The position numbers and the translations under genes are program-made. A model generated the notes under the pieces. That model searched no databases and was not told where the DNA came from. It was given only the letters and a program-made list of their open reading frames with translations. Of a DNA stretch of 64,000 bases, positions 33,743 through 41,219 are shown one piece after another. Origin of the DNA: JADJPO01 sp963828555 (GTDB taxonomy: Bacteria; Actinomycetota; Actinomycetes; Actinomycetales; Kineosporiaceae). The stretch spans positions 124,001 through 188,000 of the forward strand of contig CAWHEL010000002.1 in the NCBI GenBank assembly GCA_963828555.1, read 5' to 3'. How positions within the stretch are numbered: position 1 is the first letter of the stretch; the number at the start of each line of letters is the position of its first letter.

Positions 33743-35587
33743 ATGAGCCAGCAGCCGCAGCCGAGCGACGGCACCGACGCCGTCGTGGCCGCCCTGGCCG
33801 TGGTCGACCTCGGTCTGACGGCCTGCCAGGCCTACGGCCGGCCCGACCTGGGGACACGCCTCACGACCGCCCGGCGCCGGCTCGCCGAACCCGGGATCCA
33901 CATCGTGGTGGCCGGGGAGTTCAAGCAGGGCAAGAGTTCTCTGGTCAACGCGCTCCTGGGCGCGCCGGCCTGCCCGGTGGACGACGACGTCGCTACCGCG
34001 GTTCCCACCTACGTGCGCTACGCCGCCGAGGCGGGGGCAAACCTGATCTACGATGGGGAACCCCCTCGGCGCGAACCGATCCCGGTGCAGGACATCCGCC
34101 GCTACGTGACCGAGGGCGGGCCGGCCGCTGGTCCGCAGGCGGGTGGCGCGGCCATCGGGCGGAGCCCGGTGGCCGGGGTCGAGGTGCTGCTTCCCCGCAC
34201 CATGCTGGCCGGGGGCCTGGTGGTGGTGGACACCCCGGGCCTGGGCGGTCTGAGCTCGACGCACGCGGCGGCCAGTCTGGCGGCGACGTCGATGGCCGAC
34301 GCCGTCCTCTTCGTCACCGACGCCTCGCAGGAACTCACCCGTAGTGAGATCGACTTCCTGGCCCAGGCGCGCGAGCTGTGCGGGACCGTGGCGTGCGTGC
34401 TGACCAAGACCGACTTCTACCCGGCCTGGCGCACCGTCCGCGACCTCGACGCCGGGCACCTGGGCCGACTCGGCGAGATCCCACTGATGCCGGTCTCCTC
34501 CTCGCTGCGCACACGCGCGGTGCGGCTGAACGACACCGCGCTCAACCTCGAGTCCGGCTTCAAGGACCTGGTCCGGTTCGTCACCGACACCGTGGCCGGG
34601 CGCGGCCGGGCGCAGATCGCTGTGGACGCCGCCGCCGAGGTCCGCGCGGTCTGTCAACAGCTCACCGATCAGTTCAGCGCGGAGCGCAGCGCGCTGGTCG
34701 ATCCCGCCGGGGCGCAGCAGGTGATCGACGACCTGACCGCCACCAAGCGTCGGACCGACGAGCTCAAGAGCGCCGCGGCGCGCTGGAACCAGACCCTCGG
34801 GGACGGCATCGGGGACCTGTCCGCCGATATCGACCACGATTTGCGGGCCAGGATCCGCGCGGTGATCGTGGAGGCGGACGAGGCGATCGAGGCGAACGAC
34901 CCCGCCGACACCTGGCCGGAGATCGAGCCCTGGCTGCAGTCGCGCGTCTCCCATGACCTTGTCGCCAACTACACCCTGCTGCGGGACCGTTCGGCGGAGC
35001 TCAGCCAGTTGGTGGGCGAGCACTTCCGGGAGGGCTCGGGCGAGGTGCTGGGCCGGTTCGCCGTGTACAACCCGGTCTCGTTGCTCACCCGCTCCCAGCT
35101 CGATCCGAACATCACCCTGGAGAAGATGACCGCGCGCAAGCAGACCATGGTCGCCCTCAAGGGCAGCTACAGCGGAATCCTGATGTTCACCATGCTGCCG
35201 AGCCTGCTGGGCGTCACCGGGCTGGCGCCGATTGCGATCCCGGTGGGGCTGCTGATGGGGCGGACCTCCCTGCGGGAGGAGAAGCGCCGCCAGCTGGCCG
35301 CCCGCCAGGCCCAGGCCAAGAACGCCGTCCGCCGCTACTGCGACGAGGTGCAGTTCGTGATGGGCAAGGACTCCCGCGACACCCTGCGCCGGATCCAGCG
35401 CCAGCTGCGAGACCACTACGCCGCGCGCGCCGAGGAGCTCGGCCAGTCCCTCGGGCAGGCGATGCAGTCGGCCTCGGAGGCGGTCAAGCGCACGAACGCC
35501 GAACGCGAGAAACGGGCGAAGGACCTCGATGCCGAGCTGACCCGGCTGCGCCGGCTGGCGCAGAAGGCCGCGGAGGTCCAGGGATGA
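33743..35587 (+). CDS. Dynamin-family GTPase (IniA-like)
   Basis: This is a 614-aa protein. Its G domain has G1 GEFKQGKS (58-65), G3 DTPG (163-166) and G4 TKTD (221-224). A helical middle region follows (about 290-470). A hydrophobic stretch, ILMFTMLPSLLGVTGLAPIA (about 477-496), could be the membrane-binding segment, followed by charged helices to the end. Bacterial dynamin-like proteins bind and remodel or repair membranes. It overlaps the IniC-like gene by 4 bp (ATGA), so both are coupled. Confidence 0.88.
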   Translation: MSQQPQPSDGTDAVVAALAVVDLGLTACQAYGRPDLGTRLTTARRRLAEPGIHIVVAGEFKQGKSSLVNALLGAPACPVDDDVATAVPTYVRYAAEAGANLIYDGEPPRREPIPVQDIRRYVTEGGPAAGPQAGGAAIGRSPVAGVEVLLPRTMLAGGLVVVDTPGLGGLSSTHAAASLAATSMADAVLFVTDASQELTRSEIDFLAQARELCGTVACVLTKTDFYPAWRTVRDLDAGHLGRLGEIPLMPVSSSLRTRAVRLNDTALNLESGFKDLVRFVTDTVAGRGRAQIAVDAAAEVRAVCQQLTDQFSAERSALVDPAGAQQVIDDLTATKRRTDELKSAAARWNQTLGDGIGDLSADIDHDLRARIRAVIVEADEAIEANDPADTWPEIEPWLQSRVSHDLVANYTLLRDRSAELSQLVGEHFREGSGEVLGRFAVYNPVSLLTRSQLDPNITLEKMTARKQTMVALKGSYSGILMFTMLPSLLGVTGLAPIAIPVGLLMGRTSLREEKRRQLAARQAQAKNAVRRYCDEVQFVMGKDSRDTLRRIQRQLRDHYAARAEELGQSLGQAMQSASEAVKRTNAEREKRAKDLDAELTRLRRLAQKAAEVQG

Positions 35588-37053
35588 GTCTGCTCGACCG
35601 CACGCGCGACACGCTGGCCCGGGCGGCCGGGGTATATCGGGGCACCCCGTATGCGCGGATGCTGGACGAGACGGTGGCCCGGCTGGACGAGCCGCTGCGG
35701 GTCGCGATCGCCGGCCGGGTGAAGTCCGGCAAGTCCACGTTGCTCAACGCGCTGGTCGGTGAGCGACTGGCCCCCACCGACGCCGGGGAGTGCACCCGGA
35801 TCGTCACCTGGTACCTCGACGGGCACACCTACCGGGTGATGATCCACCCTCGGCAGGGGCAGCCCCGCCAGGGTCGGTTCAGCCGCGACACCGGGGCCCT
35901 CGAGGTGGACCTCGGGGGCATGTCCCCCGACGAGGTGTCCGAGCTCGTGGTCACCTGGCCGTCCCAGGCCCTGCGCAGGGCAACGTTGATCGACACCCCG
36001 GGCATCGGGTCGCTGTCCGAGCGGGTCTCCCACCGTGCCTGGGAACTGCTGGCCGCGGACGACGAGGAGACCCCCGCGGACGCCGTGCTCTACCTGATGC
36101 GCCATCTGCACGTCGGCGATGTGGAGTTCCTGCGCGCCTTCCACGACACCGAGGTGTCCCGGCCGAACCCGGTCAACGCGATCGGGGTGCTCTCCCGGGC
36201 CGACGAGATCGGGGCCGGCCGACCCGACTCGATGGGCTCGGCCCACAGGATCGCGGACCGGCTGGCCGGCGACCCCACCGTGCGCCGCGTCGTCCAGACG
36301 GTGGTGCCGGTGGCCGGGCTGCTGGCGGAGACGGCGATGACCCTGACCGAGGAGGAGGTCGGGCACCTGCGCCGGATCGCCGGGCACACCGCGGCGGAGG
36401 TGGAGGGCCTGCTGCTCTCCGCCGATCGATTCGTCAACGGTCTGCCCGAGCTCGGCCTGACCTCGTTCGAGCGGGAACACCTGCTCGCCCGGTTCGGCAT
36501 CTTCGGCATCCGGCAGTGCTCGACCCTGTTGCGCCGTCAGGTGGCCGGCACCGCCACCGACCTGTCCCGCGAACTGGCCACCCTGAGCGGTCTGGACGAC
36601 CTCCGCTCGGTGCTGCGCTCGCTGTTCTACGAGCGCCGTGACGTGCTGAAGAGCCGCTCGGCGCTGCTGGCCCTGGACACCGTGCTGAGGGCGCACCCGC
36701 GCTCGGGGAGCCAGGCCGTGGCGGGCGAGGTCGAGGAGATCATCTCCTCGGCGCACCCGTTCAACGAGCTGCGGGTGCTCTCGGCGATCCGGGCCGGGTG
36801 GGTGCGCGGCAAGAGCGAGGTGATCACCGACCTGGAGCACCTGATCGGCGGGGCGGGCACCGCGGCGCCGCTCCGCCTGCGGCTGCCCCCGGACGCCGGA
36901 GCCGCCGAGGTCGCCGCGGCGGCCACCGAGGCCCTGGTGCGCTGGCAGCGGCGGGCCGAGAACCCGCTCACCAGGCACGAGCTGAGCGTGGCCGCACGCG
37001 TGGCCATCCGCTCCTGCGAGGGCATCCTCGCCTCCCGTGAGTCCCGCTCGTGA
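35584..37053 (+). CDS. Dynamin-family GTPase (IniC-like)
   Basis: This 489-aa protein has G1 GRVKSGKS (44-51), G3 DTPG (137-140) and a G4 written SRAD (204-207), in place of the usual NKxD/TKxD. The rest is helical without a clear hydrophobic membrane segment, unlike the larger partner. It is translated by coupling from the upstream GTPase. The two probably form a hetero-oligomer on the membrane, as IniA and IniC are proposed to. Confidence 0.85.
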   Translation: MSLLDRTRDTLARAAGVYRGTPYARMLDETVARLDEPLRVAIAGRVKSGKSTLLNALVGERLAPTDAGECTRIVTWYLDGHTYRVMIHPRQGQPRQGRFSRDTGALEVDLGGMSPDEVSELVVTWPSQALRRATLIDTPGIGSLSERVSHRAWELLAADDEETPADAVLYLMRHLHVGDVEFLRAFHDTEVSRPNPVNAIGVLSRADEIGAGRPDSMGSAHRIADRLAGDPTVRRVVQTVVPVAGLLAETAMTLTEEEVGHLRRIAGHTAAEVEGLLLSADRFVNGLPELGLTSFEREHLLARFGIFGIRQCSTLLRRQVAGTATDLSRELATLSGLDDLRSVLRSLFYERRDVLKSRSALLALDTVLRAHPRSGSQAVAGEVEEIISSAHPFNELRVLSAIRAGWVRGKSEVITDLEHLIGGAGTAAPLRLRLPPDAGAAEVAAAATEALVRWQRRAENPLTRHELSVAARVAIRSCEGILASRESRS

Positions 37054-37070
37054 GCGGGCGCAGCGCCTGC

Positions 37071-37700
37071 TCAGGCGTCGAGCGCGTCGTCCGGGGCCGC
37101 CTCCCCTGCCCCGTAGCCGTCGTCCGGATCGGTGCCGGTGTCGGCGAAGCCGGACTCCTCGGCCCGACCCTCGAGCGACTCATGATCCGTGGTCGGCCAC
37201 GCATCGGCAGCGGACAGGGTGTCCCAGGCGTCGTCGGCCGCCGGGTCGAGCGGGTCGAGCGGGTCGACCTCGGCCGGCTGGTGGTCGCCGTGGCCGAACC
37301 CCAGGTCGAGCACCTCCGATGTCGCAGAACCGAACCCGGCCTCGGCCGCCCGCCCGGCCAGGCCGTCCAGACCATCCAGATCGTCCAGCTGGTCCGGGGC
37401 GTAGGGCTCGCTCAGCGTGAATCCGGTCGGAGCACCGGCCAGGAGCTCGAGCCCCTGGGCGGCGTCCCAGAGCTCTGCCGGCTCGACGGCGGCGATCGGG
37501 CTGTGCGCGGTGACGAACGGCGCCAGATGCGCGGCCACCTCGGCCGGGGCCGTGTCGGCGAAGCTGATGATCGCTTCGGTCAGCAGGTCGTCAGGCAGGC
37601 CGAGCCCGCCCGCGGCGGGCGCGAGAGCGCCCGGGTCGGGCTCGGCCTGCGTGCCGGCCAGCGCGGCGAGGACCTGATGGAGGGGGCGGACGTCGTCCAT
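37071..37700 (-). CDS. Acidic hypothetical protein of the Ini/Hsp70 region
   Basis: This is a 209-aa protein with a very acidic, low-complexity C-terminal half (repeated Asp-Pro-Leu and Asp-Gly-Leu). The first 85 residues are helical, with LTEAIISFADTAPAEVAAHLAPFV. It faces the IniC-like gene and shares a promoter region with the Hsp70 gene, which is divergent. No known domain is recognised. Its acidic composition and setting recall IniB N-terminal proteins, but that link is weak. Confidence 0.6.
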   Translation of the reverse strand: MDDVRPLHQVLAALAGTQAEPDPGALAPAAGGLGLPDDLLTEAIISFADTAPAEVAAHLAPFVTAHSPIAAVEPAELWDAAQGLELLAGAPTGFTLSEPYAPDQLDDLDGLDGLAGRAAEAGFGSATSEVLDLGFGHGDHQPAEVDPLDPLDPAADDAWDTLSAADAWPTTDHESLEGRAEESGFADTGTDPDDGYGAGEAAPDDALDA

Positions 37701-37736
37701 GTCATCACCGTAGGCAGGCAGGCGTTCCGGTCGCCA

Positions 37737-37780
37737 CGGGGACTTCCCCGCTGTACCCCCCTATCTGTCGATTGGGGGCT
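37737..37780. promoter_or_regulatory. Inverted repeats in the Hsp70/acidic-protein intergenic region
   Basis: CGGGGACTTCCCCG (37737-37750) is a short palindrome. Next to it CCCCC (37757-37761) and GGGGG (37774-37778) form another inverted repeat. CCCCCTA at 37757 matches that upstream of the IniB-like gene. These could be operators for divergent control. Confidence 0.4.
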
Positions 37781-37858
37781 ACGAATTCCGCGGCTGCGTG
37801 CTCTTCTGAGTAGGAACCCGACCGCGAGCCGCTGCTGGACCGATCACTGGAGCCCCAG

Positions 37859-39760
37859 ATGTACGCGCTAGGAATCGACCTGGGAACGACGTTCACCGCC
37901 GCTGCGACCTGGCGCGCCGGGCGCGCCGAGGTCGCGCCGCTGGGCAGCCGAACCGCGGCCATCCCCTCGGTGGTGCTGCTGCGCGAGGACGAGACGATGC
38001 TGACCGGCGAGACGGCGAACCGCCGGGCGCTCTCCGAGCCGCATCGGGTGGCCCGGGAGTTCAAGCGCCGGCTCGGGGACACCACTCCGATCCTGCTCGG
38101 CGGGGTGCCCTACTCGGCCGAGGCACTCACCGGCCGTCTGCTGCGCGCCGTGATCGACGAGGTGGTCACCCGTGAGGGCGGGTACCCGACCTCGATCTGT
38201 GTGAGCCACCCCGCCAACTGGGGAGAGTACAAGATCGACCTGCTGCGCCAGTCGCTGCGGATCGCGGACCTCACGGCGCCGGTCACCCTGATCACCGAGC
38301 CGGAGGCGGCGGCGATCTTCTACGCCCAGCAGCAGCGGATCGAGCCGGCGTCGCTGGTCGCGGTCTACGACCTCGGCGGGGGCACGTTCGATGCGGCGGT
38401 GCTGCGCAAGGGCAGCTCCGGCTTCGAACTGCTCGGTCAGCCGGAGGGGATCGAGCGGCTCGGCGGGATCGACTTCGACGCCGCAGTGTTCAGCCATGTC
38501 GCCCGGGCCCTGGGCGGGGCACTGACCGACCTGGACGAGGACGACCCCACCGTGATCGCGGCGGTCTCTCGGCTGCGCGAGGAGTGCACCGACGCGAAGG
38601 AGGCGCTGTCCTCGGACACCGACGTGACCATCCCGGTGCTGCTGCCGAACCTGTCCACCGAGGTCCGGCTGACCCGCGGCGAGCTCGAGGCGATGGTGCG
38701 CCCGGCCCTGCACGACTCGATCGAGGCGCTGAAGCGGGCGCTGCGATCGGCCGGGGTGACTGCGGAGCAGTTGCACTCGGTGCTGCTGGTCGGCGGGTCC
38801 TCCCGGATGCCCATCGTGGGGCAGTTGGTCGGTGCCGAACTCGGCCGCCCGGTGGCCGTCGACGCCCACCCGAAGCACGCCGTGGCCCTGGGCGCGGCCT
38901 GGCTGGCCAGCGGAACCGTGGGGGCGGACGCACCCCCGCCGTCGGCCGACGCCGTCCCGCCCACCAGCGCCGTGCCGTCCACCGGGTCGGCGCCCGTAGC
39001 GGCCTCCGCAGCGGCCGCCTCTGCTGCGGCGGCGGTCTCTGCAACGGCCTCCCGCGCCGCGGCAGCCGCCGCCGTGCCGATCTCTGACGCCGTGCCGGTG
39101 GCCGGCGCCGGGCCTACGCCCACGCCCACCTCGCCTCCGCGCACCACGCCGCCGCCGGTCGCCCTCGCCCAGACGGCATTCGTCGCCACGTCGCGCCCCA
39201 CGGGCACCGGACCCACCGGACCCACCGGGCCCACCGCGCCGACCTTCTCCCTGGCAGAACCGGTGGGCTCGGCGCCCGGGACCAACCGGCTGCGGGTGCT
39301 CGGCGGCACGGTCGTGGCGCTGGTCCTCGTCGTCGGAGGCCTGGCCACGGCCAATGCGCTGATGGGCACGTCCGGTGGCCCCGGCGGCACGCCCACGCCG
39401 TCCGGCTCGGTCTCCGGCGCGTCCGGTGCCACCGGGGTTCAGTCGGCCCGCACGGGCACGAGCGCAAGTTCCGGGAAGACCACCACCGCAGGCGGCGGCG
39501 CCGTGGGCGGCGCAGGGCAGGGGGCCGGCGCAGGCAAGACCACCACGAAGCGCACGACACACGCCACACCGACCCCGACCACCAGCCACTCCACGCCGAC
39601 ACCGACGCCAACACCGACCTCGGTCACCCCCACCCCCACGTCGGCACCGAGCCCGACGCCGAGTCAGGTGGCGCCCACGCCCACCCTCACGAGGACCAGG
39701 ACGCTGACGAAGCCGCCGACCATCAGAACGATCACGGTCTCGCTGAAGCCCCAGCCGTAG
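37859..39760 (+). CDS. Hsp70-family protein with transmembrane helix and Thr/Pro-rich tail
   Basis: This is a 633-aa protein. The ATPase domain (1-350) opens with LGIDLGTTFTAA (phosphate-1), and has VAVYDLGGGTFDAAV (phosphate-2) and VLLVGGSSRMPIV (adenosine). No DnaK substrate-binding domain follows. Instead there is an Ala/Pro/Thr linker (about 360-470), a predicted helix (about 480-502), and a long exposed tail rich in Thr-Pro-Thr and Lys. The tail is likely extracytoplasmic. The ATG follows GGAG at 6 nt. Such membrane Hsp70s often neighbour Ini-like GTPase genes; the partner is unknown. Confidence 0.85.
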   Translation: MYALGIDLGTTFTAAATWRAGRAEVAPLGSRTAAIPSVVLLREDETMLTGETANRRALSEPHRVAREFKRRLGDTTPILLGGVPYSAEALTGRLLRAVIDEVVTREGGYPTSICVSHPANWGEYKIDLLRQSLRIADLTAPVTLITEPEAAAIFYAQQQRIEPASLVAVYDLGGGTFDAAVLRKGSSGFELLGQPEGIERLGGIDFDAAVFSHVARALGGALTDLDEDDPTVIAAVSRLREECTDAKEALSSDTDVTIPVLLPNLSTEVRLTRGELEAMVRPALHDSIEALKRALRSAGVTAEQLHSVLLVGGSSRMPIVGQLVGAELGRPVAVDAHPKHAVALGAAWLASGTVGADAPPPSADAVPPTSAVPSTGSAPVAASAAAASAAAAVSATASRAAAAAAVPISDAVPVAGAGPTPTPTSPPRTTPPPVALAQTAFVATSRPTGTGPTGPTGPTAPTFSLAEPVGSAPGTNRLRVLGGTVVALVLVVGGLATANALMGTSGGPGGTPTPSGSVSGASGATGVQSARTGTSASSGKTTTAGGGAVGGAGQGAGAGKTTTKRTTHATPTPTTSHSTPTPTPTPTSVTPTPTSAPSPTPSQVAPTPTLTRTRTLTKPPTIRTITVSLKPQP

Positions 39761-39855
39761 CAGCACCGGCCCGCAGACCCGTGTGATCGGGCGAGGCACG
39801 GGCGGGCAGGTGCTGACCCTCGGGTTGCACACTCGCGCGACGTGACGGGTCGCCA

Positions 39856-39861
39856 TAGCAT
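39856..39861 (+). promoter_or_regulatory. Putative leaderless -10 box of the cupin gene
   Basis: TAGCAT lies 6 nt before the ATG at 39868. Confidence 0.45.
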
Positions 39862-39867
39862 CCGACG

Positions 39868-40353
39868 ATGTCCTACCCACCCGAGCGCTACCTGGGCGGT
39901 GCCGGCGAGGTGTCCGCCGTCCACCGGCCGGCCGCCGCACCAGCCGAGGTGACCTCGTCGTCCGCAGCCTCCTACCTGGCGACCGGGGCGATGACCGGCG
40001 GCGACTTCGGCCTCTACCGCTGGGACATGTCCGGGCCGCGGACGGGGCCCGGCCCGCACTTCCACCGGACGCTGTCCGAGTCGTTCTTCATCCTCAGCGG
40101 CACGGTGCGCATTCACACCGGCGAGCGGTGGATCGACACCGGCCCGGGCGATTTCATCTACGTGCCGCCCGGCGGTGTCCACGGGTTCCGGAACGAGTCG
40201 GGCGGCCCGGCGTCCATGCTCATCCTGTTCACCCCCGGCGCGCCACGGGAGGGCTATTTCGAGGGACTCGCCGAGATCGCCAACGGTGGCACCATGCCGA
40301 CGGAGGATGAGATGGCCGAGTTCTACCTCCGCCACGACAACCACTGGGTGTAG
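39868..40353 (+). CDS. Cupin domain protein
   Basis: This 161-aa protein has one cupin fold with motif 1 GPHFHRTLSESFFILSG (two His, one Glu) and motif 2 PGDFIYVPPGGVHGF, which supply the metal ligands. The rest is short. Small cupins include dioxygenases, isomerases and ligand sensors, and the sequence does not decide between them. It is monocistronic with its own leaderless-type promoter. Confidence 0.88.
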   Translation: MSYPPERYLGGAGEVSAVHRPAAAPAEVTSSSAASYLATGAMTGGDFGLYRWDMSGPRTGPGPHFHRTLSESFFILSGTVRIHTGERWIDTGPGDFIYVPPGGVHGFRNESGGPASMLILFTPGAPREGYFEGLAEIANGGTMPTEDEMAEFYLRHDNHWV

Positions 40354-40404
40354 CCGCTGCAGTCGATCACCGCTCTGGTCGCGAACGTTCTGCACTGCCA
40401 CAGT

Positions 40405-40484
40405 CCTGCCCCCAAATCGTCACAACCCCATTCCGGCCGCCGGAGCTGGCTCTCAGGGCAGGGTTCTGACGAATTCGGGGCAGG
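40405..40484. repeat. Long intergenic inverted repeat (GGGTTCTGACG family)
   Basis: Arms 40405-40428 and 40461-40484 match at 21 of 24 positions with a 32-nt loop, the same loop length as the copy at 24423. The right arm shares GGGTTCTGACGA with that copy. Confidence 0.82.
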
Positions 40485-40702
40485 ATCGGCCCGTGAGCCC
40501 TCGAGGTGTCCTCGCCTCCCTGATCGGTGTCACGGTCGCGAATCTGTCCGTGCTCAAGAACGACCGAGCTCGAGCCGTCCGATTCACGACGCTCACAGCC
40601 AACGCGACGCGCTCGACTGCCAACCCGGTGATCTGCTCGAGATCACGCGCCACACCCCGCCCTGACCACCTCGCCACAATCGGCGCAACGCGAGTCGCGC
40701 GC

Positions 40703-40739
40703 TGTGGACAACCGACAGGCCCTGCAATGCTGTGGATAA
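40703..40739 (-). other. Two DnaA-box-like nonamers
   Basis: TGTGGACAA (40703-40711) and TGTGGATAA (40731-40739) are the reverse complements of TTGTCCACA and TTATCCACA, the actinobacterial and classical DnaA box sequences. They are 28 bp apart in one orientation. Confidence 0.5.
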
Positions 40740-40865
40740 CTTCGGCGGCCCAGAGCCGTTGCGTGCCAAGGTGTTCACCAGCCGCTCGCCCCTGAGGAGC
40801 GGTGTCCCTCCGGGCCGCGCCGTTCCCCCACCGGCGCGGCCCGGCCATCCGAAGGAGTCATCGCC

Positions 40866-41153
40866 ATGAGGTATGAGGTCGACAGCGCACAGGTCCTGCA
40901 GGCCGGCACCGCCGTGCAGGCCTCCTCCGAACAGATCCGCGAGGAGGTGGACCGGATGATGCGCCATCTACTCGATCTGCAGGGCAGCTGGCGCGGCCAG
41001 GCGGCGATGTCCTTCCAAGGTGTCGTCTCCGACTGGCAGGCCACCCAGGAACGGGTGCGCACCAGCCTGGACGAGATCCAGAGGGCGCTCGCCGTCGCCG
41101 GGCGGCAGTACGCCGAGGTGGAGTCGGCGACGGCCGCGATGTTCGCGCACTAG
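40866..41153 (+). CDS. WXG100-family protein (EsxA/ESAT-6-like)
   Basis: This 95-aa helical-hairpin protein has the turn motif WRG (W42-G44, SWRGQA) and a C-terminal YAEVE (Y82 to E86), matching the YxxxD/E signal for type VII secretion. AGGAG lies before the ATG. There is no EccC, EccB, mycosin or partner WXG gene nearby, so it is either secreted by a system elsewhere or is an orphan. Confidence 0.88.
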   Translation: MRYEVDSAQVLQAGTAVQASSEQIREEVDRMMRHLLDLQGSWRGQAAMSFQGVVSDWQATQERVRTSLDEIQRALAVAGRQYAEVESATAAMFAH

Positions 41154-41205
41154 CCACGCCACCGGTGCCGCGCCCACGTCGACGCACACTGTCCCGACGC
41201 AGGCG

Positions 41206-41211
41206 TACTGT
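41206..41211 (+). promoter_or_regulatory. Putative leaderless -10 box of the HelD/HelR-like gene
   Basis: TACTGT lies 8 nt before the GTG at 41220. No rifampicin-associated element was recognised nearby. Confidence 0.4.
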
Positions 41212-41219
41212 GTTCGCTC

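Larger units (their letters stand above)
40354..40865. other. 512-bp region without a convincing gene
   Basis: This stretch holds an inverted repeat (40405-40484) and two DnaA-box-like nonamers (40703 and 40731). Two overlapping minus-strand ORFs of 95-131 codons show no domain, no start signal and poor codon bias. The ribosome site AGGAG of the WXG100 gene lies at its end. Confidence 0.7.

Noticed and set aside
40703..40739. Replication origin
   Set aside because: Only two DnaA boxes, no AT-rich unwinding region and no dnaA or dnaN gene nearby.
40453..40848. 131-codon minus-strand ORF in the gap before the WXG100 gene
   Set aside because: No start signal, no domain and weak codon bias; the region is better described as gene-free.
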